Assembly (NCBI GenBank): GCA_034359265.1 | Contig: CP136891.1 | Coordinates: 53,088,501-53,152,500 of the forward strand | Direction of reading: 5' to 3' | Length of the DNA stretch: 64,000 bases | Origin: Canna indica | Lineage: Eukaryota; Streptophyta; Magnoliopsida; Zingiberales; Cannaceae | Program-made: the position numbers and the translations under genes | Notes under the pieces: generated by a model | Databases searched by the model: none | Told to the model about the DNA's origin: nothing | Seen by the model: only the letters and a program-made list of their open reading frames with translations | In this document: piece by piece, positions 58,861 to 64,000 of the stretch | Layout: each line of letters starts with the position of its first letter | Position numbering within the stretch: the stretch's first letter is position 1

Positions 58861-60055
58861 TTGTTGAAGAATCTATGCATGTTACATTTGATGAAACTAA
58901 TGATTCTTCTAGAAATGTTAAGTTTGTGAATGTAGGTGAGGAACTTGAGGTTAAAGAGGTTGAAGATGAAAACAATGAGGAAACTCAACATGAAGAACCC
59001 TTATCCTCAACTCTACCTCAAGATGAAGAAGAAGAAGAAGAAGAAGAGGAAGCTCTACCACCTCTCCCCAAAGGGTACCAATTGATAAAAGATCATCCAA
59101 TGGATCAAGTCATTGGAGAACCATCAACGCGAGTGGTAACACGCTCTAAACTTAAGAATATTTGTCAATATGTAGCGTTCATATCTCAAGTAGAGCCAAA
59201 AAATATTAAGGAAACAATAGAAGATGAATTTTGGGTAATAGCTATGCAAGAAGAACTTAATCAATTTGTTAGGAATGAAGTATGTGACTTAGTGCCTAGA
59301 CCTAGTGGACAAACCGTGATTGGGACTAAATGGGTGTTTAGAAACAAATTAGATGAAGGTGGTTTTATCATTAGAAACAAAGCTAGGTTAGTGGCCTAAT
59401 GGTACAATCAAGAAGAAGAAATAGACTATAATGAAACTTATGCTCCCGTAGCTAGATTAGATGCAATTCACATGCTTTTGGCTTATGCTAGTTTTAAAGG
59501 CTTTAATTTTTTTCAAATGGACATTAAAAGTGTATTTTAAAATGGTTTTATTGATGAAGAAGTTTATGTTGAACAACCCCCCAGATTTGAAAGTTTTGAG
59601 TTTCCAAATCATGTTTTTAAACTTAAAATGCTTTATATGGCTTAAAACAAGCCCCTAGGGCTTGGTATGAAAGTCTTTCCACATTTTTGATAAATCAAGG
59701 CTTTAGCATTGGAAAAGCCGATGTTTCTCTTTTTATAAAAAATAATGAAAATGATATTTTACTCGTGCAAATTTATGTTGATGATATCATATTTGGTGCT
59801 ACTAATGAATTGCTTTGTGAGTGGTTTGCAAAGTGCATGCAAAAATAGTTTGAGATGAGCATGATGGGTGAACTTTCCTTCATGCTTGGTCTCCAAATCA
59901 AGCAAATCAACAAATGAATCTTCATAAATCAAGCTAAATACACAAAGGAGCTCATCAAAAGGTTTGGAATGAATGAAGCCAAGATAGCTTCTACACCATT
60001 GAGCACATCCATCAAGCTTGACAAAGATGAAGATGGTGTCAAAGTAGATGAATAA
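58857..60055 (+). pseudogene. SIRE-like reverse transcriptase
   Basis: An acidic linker with a Glu run (59020-59060) leads to the RVT_2 domain: QEELNQFVRNEVCDLVPRPS, IGTKWVFRNKLDEGG, NETYAPVARLDAIHMLLAYA, VYVEQPP, and the catalytic YVDDIIFGATNE near 59774. Then SMMGELSFMLGLQIKQIN. At least five stops and several frame changes, for example TAA at 59398-59400 and 59538-59540. Confidence 0.88.
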
Positions 60056-60723
60056 CGATATCGAGGTATGATTGACAGTCTTCTCTATTTAACTGCAAGT
60101 AGACCCGATATCATGTTTAGTGTTTGTGCATGTGCTAGGTTTCAATCTTGTCCTAGAATGTCTCACTTGAGTGCGATCAAACGCATATTGAGATATTTGA
60201 AAGGCACGATTGACTTAGGATTATGGTATCCATGTAATATATTTTTTGATTTAATTGGTTTTTTGGATGCCGATTTTGCCGGGTATAAAATAGATAGAAA
60301 TAAGTCTAGTGGATGTTGTCAATTCCTAGGAATGAGTCTTGTTTCTTGGTTCTCAAAGAAACAAAACTCGGTTGCGCTTTCAACTACTGATGCGGAATAC
60401 ATCGCTGCGGCTAGTTGTTGTGCACAAGTCCTTTAGATGAAACAAACCCTTTTAGATTATGGACTTAAGTATTCATGTATACTCATACATTATGATAACA
60501 CTAGTGCAATCAATTTAACAAAAAATCCAATTTTACACTCTAGGACCAAGCACATCGATCTAAGGCACCATTTTCTTAGAGATAATGTAGCTAAGGAAAA
60601 TATATCCGTGGAATTTGTATCCACCGACAAATAACTTGCGGATATATTCACGAAACCCTTAAGTGAAGAAAGCTTTACAAACTTAAGAATGCAATTAAGG
60701 ATTTGTGCTTTTCCAAGTGGTTG
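60056..60723 (+). pseudogene. SIRE-like RNase H
   Basis: YRGMIDSLLYLTASRPDIMF opens the region, then SAIKRILRYLKGT, a DADFAGYKIDRNKSSG block, LSTTDAEYIAAASCC, YDNTSAINLTKNPILHSRTK, HIDLRHHFLRD and LADIFTKPLSEE. Catalytic acidic residues are visible. Stops at 60434-60436 and 60632-60634. The frame ends FPSG-stop at 60723. Confidence 0.9.
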
Positions 60724-61140
60724 AAAATTCAAAATATATATGTCTTTTAAAAATTGCATTTCATGAAGTATCATCACACTTATGTATTATCTTGTAATGG
60801 GACTTTGCGACTTATCGATGTTTGCCTTTTATAGGTTTACATTGATAGGAAGGACTATAGTGGTAGATGATACTTGGTTCTCTTGGAACTCATTAATAGT
60901 GCCTTAGTTCTTGCCCTTTTTGATTGATGTCAAAAGGGGGAGAAAATATATGGTCACATTTGTTTTATGATTCATATAGATATGGGGAGTTACAAGCATA
61001 ATATGCATATTTATAGGGGGAGCATATATTAAGTTGCGAACTAAGTTGCGCATGCCTTAACTCAAACTCACAAATGATACTTAGAGTCTCCCTTTATATA
61101 TATATATATATATATAATTTCATGTTGTGTTTGTCATCAT
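60724..61140 (+). other. 3' untranslated part of the SIRE-like element
   Basis: Contains AGGGGGAGAAAATATATGG and TTTATAGGGGGAGCATAT purine tracts, common in the 3' part of SIRE elements, and a TA dinucleotide run (61095-61116). No envelope-like frame is seen. Confidence 0.55.
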
Positions 61141-61141
61141 C

Positions 61142-61154
61142 AAAAAGGGGAAGA
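61142..61154 (+). other. polypurine tract before the 3' LTR
   Basis: AAAAAGGGGAAGA followed at once by TTGTTGGCCC, with the LTR starting at 61156. Confidence 0.75.
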
Positions 61155-61155
61155 T

Positions 61156-62449
61156 TGTTGGCCCAAGGGTTCCCCCTAGGTTTCGATCTCTATTTTGATG
61201 ATAACAAACATGTATTTAATATGTGTGAAGTTTTGAGTTCAGGTTGAGGTTCGATAAGCACGCGAACTTCGCTCGAAGAATTGCAAAAATCGTCAAAAAA
61301 GGCTCGAAAGTAGATTAAGTAGATTCTATGTAATATATTCCTAGGATCTCATCCCAAGCCTATTTGTAAAGTTATCCAAGTCAAAACTTGGTAACAAAAC
61401 CCATGAAAAAGTGAGTAACAAAGCAAATGTAAAAATCAGCTTCAGCCCAGGTTCGGTCGATCGAACAAGGCCAAAAACTAGCAGTGGCTACTTCGATCGA
61501 CCGATCGATCGACCGAACAAGGCCAAAATCTAGCAGTGGCTAATTCGGTCGAACGATTGGTCGATCGGACAACAGAGGAATTAAATCACGACCAAGTCGG
61601 TCGACCATCAGATCGACTGAACATAGTTGCAGAAGGGCAAAACGCCAATGGTTGCTGGGTCGTCGATCGGTCGGTCAACCGAGGATCGACTGGCAAGCGA
61701 TCGGTCGACGTCCAACAGGTGAAAAAATGCCCGTTGAAGAGCCGTTCCGTGGGAGAGGTTATAAATACCCCTCACCAAACTTCATTAAATACTCTTAACC
61801 ATTGAGATAAGTTTCCAAAGTGTGATTTGTGCCTTATAAGCTTGATTTGCTCGTGCTTGCTTCTCCGATTGACGATCTCTCTCAAGCGCACATCTTCCCT
61901 CGACTCCGGCTTCGATTCGACCTCAACATCTTGTGGAGTTGGAGGCATTGAAGGTTGGGAAAAGAGCTCTTAGTTTTGGTTTACTCTTTAGCTAATTTTT
62001 ATTATAATTTTACTAGTTACTTGAACTTGTTTTTGATTGATTAGCTTGCTAGGTGTGCTAGTGTAAATACTTAGGGTTTACTTAGTAGAATTGTATTTTG
62101 CCTAGGTGAATAGTTGTGAGGAGTTCTCAAAGGGTTGTGAACCGAGTCATTGGTTGTATTCAAAGAGAAACACAAGGTCTATAAAGGATTTGGTTAGAAA
62201 TCCTTGGTGTGGTGCCAAGGTAGTGGAGTAGGCGATTGGTCAAACCACTATAATCTATTGAGTTTGCATTACCTTGTGTGATTGCTTATAACTGTGTTTC
62301 ATACTTGCCAACGAACATCATTTAGTTACACTTACTTTCGGTTGAAGTTGGAATTGAATTAAAAGAAATTGAAATAGGATTAAAAGTCACCCAACATTAT
62401 TCAACCCCCCCTTCTAGTGTGGGTATTCACTCAATATTCTCCTTCAACA
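61156..62449 (+). repeat. 3' LTR of the SIRE-like Copia element
   Basis: 1294 bases from TGTTGGCCCAAGGG to CTCCTTCAACA. It shares the opening (GTTTTGATGATAACAAACATG), the GGTCGATCGA palindromic units (61450-61700) and the end part (CTTCTAGTGTGGGTATTCAC) with 33058-34484, but differs at many positions between them. Confidence 0.85.
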
Positions 62450-63061
62450 CTCTTGAATGAAATATAAGCATCTTTTTCAAAAATAAAAAAAGCTGAATAA
62501 TGGTGGAATTTGAATCTTGCACTTTTTTAAAAAAAGTTCTAAGTTACTAAGACAAGGAAGGGGGAAGAAGTATACATCGTTTAAGGGACCAAAATAGGAC
62601 TACATAAGGAAATGCATAAATTATTTGTTTAATAGAAAATCTATTCAACAAATATATTGCAAAAGCAAACGCATCTTGTTAGAATTATTTAAGCACAACT
62701 CTTAACTTTTAACATATATCAAACCAAGTACTACCTAAACTTGACCCTATTAATTAAATTGAGTTCAGATAGGATTCAAACTGGCTAATGTTTCCATTCC
62801 CTTGAGTTTATTGGATTATAAGCCCATCCCGAGCTTAGCTATGGTTTTTTTATGACAAAATAATATTGTGAGCTAAAAATATTGATTTAGAGTTAGGAGA
62901 AAAATTTCTAGGTTAAATTGAAATACGTTAAAGTACAAAGATTAATGGGATAAATTAGGAAAGCAATCCCTTTGCTTTAGTTGAAAGCAAACACTTTTGG
63001 TATGTTGGCTTTACATGCTCCCCATGATCTGATTCGAGCATTGGTGATCGAATTTAGATGG
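62450..63061. other. AT-rich spacer
   Basis: No coding or repeat-end signature seen. Confidence 0.4.
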
Positions 63062-63771
63062 TTTTCAATGCATTAATTTCAGATTTACATTGTGGCCTGA
63101 TCGCCAATTTATGTCGGAATGTCCTAAGATCCAATCTTCGAATACTTCACCATCAACCTATCCCTCCCCCGTATTACCCTTTACCACCACCTTTCCTATG
63201 ACAACAGATAAAGCTTTGGCTTCCCCTAATCTCAATGATCGGGCTCCTTCACCTAATCCATCGGAATCGGTTTGTGGTCCATGCGTGCTCGTCCAAAATT
63301 GGCGTCAACGCCAGCGATCACCCCTACCGAAGCGTCCTCCTATTAAGGAAGATGATGACGTAGGTGCCGAGAGGGGCTGATCTCATGGACACGAGCAAGG
63401 ATGCCACGGTTTCGGTGGTGACCCCAAGTGTGATTACGGATCCGGTTGTCAACCCGACCCGTTACCCGATTCACTTATCAGCAGTTTCTAATAACCTTAT
63501 ATATGTCCCCGTCGTGAGATGCCTCATTCTCTCCCAGCCTTTCTCACGACTTCCCAAGGAAACCCTAAATCTTCTCCTTCCCGTTCCTCCATTGTGGATA
63601 TGGTGAAGCATCTTGAAGTAGTCTTCCAGGCTTCAGCCTCGGCTGCTCCTCCCCTTCCCCCTCCTCCTAAGATTGTTACCAAGCAGAAAGCTAAAGGTAA
63701 GAAATTACCTAAGCACCCAAAGGAGGTCCAATCCCATCATGGTGTCGACAAGCCCTCTCCCTCGAAGAGTT
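63062..63771 (+). pseudogene. LINE ORF1 remnant at the window end
   Basis: A Cys/His-like stretch (LHCGL near 63085) leads into a Pro/Ser-rich linker and VCGPCVLVQNWRQRQRSPLP, like the YGPWMLV.RRRR block near the end of plant LINE ORF1. A Pro/Lys-rich tail follows (63519-63770). Frames change between 63090, 63364 and 63519. It is cut at about 63772 by an LTR. Not obviously the same copy as the LINE at 8-20 kb. Confidence 0.55.
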
Positions 63772-64000
63772 GGCCTAAGGTTTTCTATCTTGGTCTTAAT
63801 CTCGGTTTTGATGATAAAAAATATGGAACTAATATTTCATTGAGAAATCTTTCAGGTTCCAAGTCGGTTAGCGCTCGACGTCCCCGATCAGAAAAATCGA
63901 AGAAATTGGCAAGGACGCTCGTCGACGCTCGGGATTCTTCGGGAAGTTAGAGTTTAGGTTTAGGGTGTCTAGAATGTGATGTAATTTTCTTTATGATATA
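63772..64000 (+). repeat. start of a SIRE-like LTR, runs off the window
   Basis: TTGGCCTAAGGTTTTCTATC continues TTGGTCTTAATCTCGGTTTT and GGTTCCAAGTCGGTTAGC, matching 33060-33260 closely, more than it matches 61156-62449. The TG of the start appears mutated. The LTR and any body continue past 64000. Confidence 0.8.

Larger units (their letters stand above)
33058..62449 (+). mobile_element. SIRE-like Copia retrotransposon, split by two CACTA elements
   Basis: Order: LTR (33058-34484), PBS (TGGTATCAGAGC at 34487-34498), gag in three pieces (34542-34899, 49597-50306, 55932-56341), spacer, integrase, RT, RNase H, polypurine tract, LTR (61156-62449). Deleting the two CACTA elements with one copy of each 3-base duplication rejoins gag in frame at both places. 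The pol frames hold many stops. The two LTRs differ strongly and the flanks (CATAT and CTCTT) do not match, so the element may be chimeric or very old. Confidence 0.85.

Noticed and set aside
59740..59800. YVDD reverse transcriptase as a sign of an endogenous pararetrovirus
   Set aside because: Integrase lies before RT and LTRs flank the whole, which is the Copia order; no movement-protein or coat-protein signature is present.

Overview
This is plant nuclear DNA from an angiosperm. It is AT-rich and holds one intron-rich nuclear gene followed by about 56 kb of nested transposable elements. The GC-rich, CpG-rich first exon of the gene, against AT-rich introns, would suit a monocot, but the species cannot be fixed from the sequence alone.

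Region 1 (1-8 kb): a complete plus-strand gene for the large subunit of plastidial ADP-glucose pyrophosphorylase, the enzyme that commits carbon to starch. Fifteen exons join without a frame break (1639..1860, 2068..2181, 2267..2440, 2651..2743, 3294..3377, 3464..3519, 3713..3806, 4468..4580, 4829..4901, 6194..6274, 6441..6527, 6656..6760, 6852..6958, 7054..7114, 7623..7724) and give 521 residues. Two of its introns hold a Tourist-like MITE and copies of a shared repeat. This is the only gene here that looks functional.

Region 2 (8-20 kb): a decayed LINE on the plus strand, split by three insertions: a minus-strand Copia element (which itself carries a piece of a CACTA transposon), a solo LTR with intact target duplications, and a Gypsy element.

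Region 3 (20-33 kb): a Gypsy element with gag but no pol, arranged LTR-internal-LTR-partial internal. It is followed by a hAT-like remnant, a Copia fragment, a small CACTA element, the end of another LTR, and a one-ended CACTA.

Region 4 (33-62 kb): a SIRE-like Copia element split by two CACTA transposons. The first (34900-49596) carries fragments of two host genes, a HECT ubiquitin ligase and a trehalose-6-phosphate phosphatase. It is itself interrupted by a second CACTA (39068-48135), which holds a solo LTR (44049-46158), so nesting is four levels deep. The other CACTA (50307-55931) has both gene regions of an En/Spm-type element, both damaged, and a long hairpin. Its 3' part is nearly identical to the piece in the Copia element at 10.7 kb.

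Region 5 (62-64 kb): AT-rich spacer, a LINE ORF1 remnant, and the start of another SIRE-like LTR that runs off the window.

Target-site duplications read from the sequence support most insertions: TAA, GTTAA, GGCAT, AAT, TGG and ATA. I found no CRISPR array, rRNA or tRNA gene. No wholly new system is evident. The strongest leads are the host-gene capture by the CACTA element, the young CACTA family with its long hairpin, and the mismatched LTRs of the SIRE-like element.
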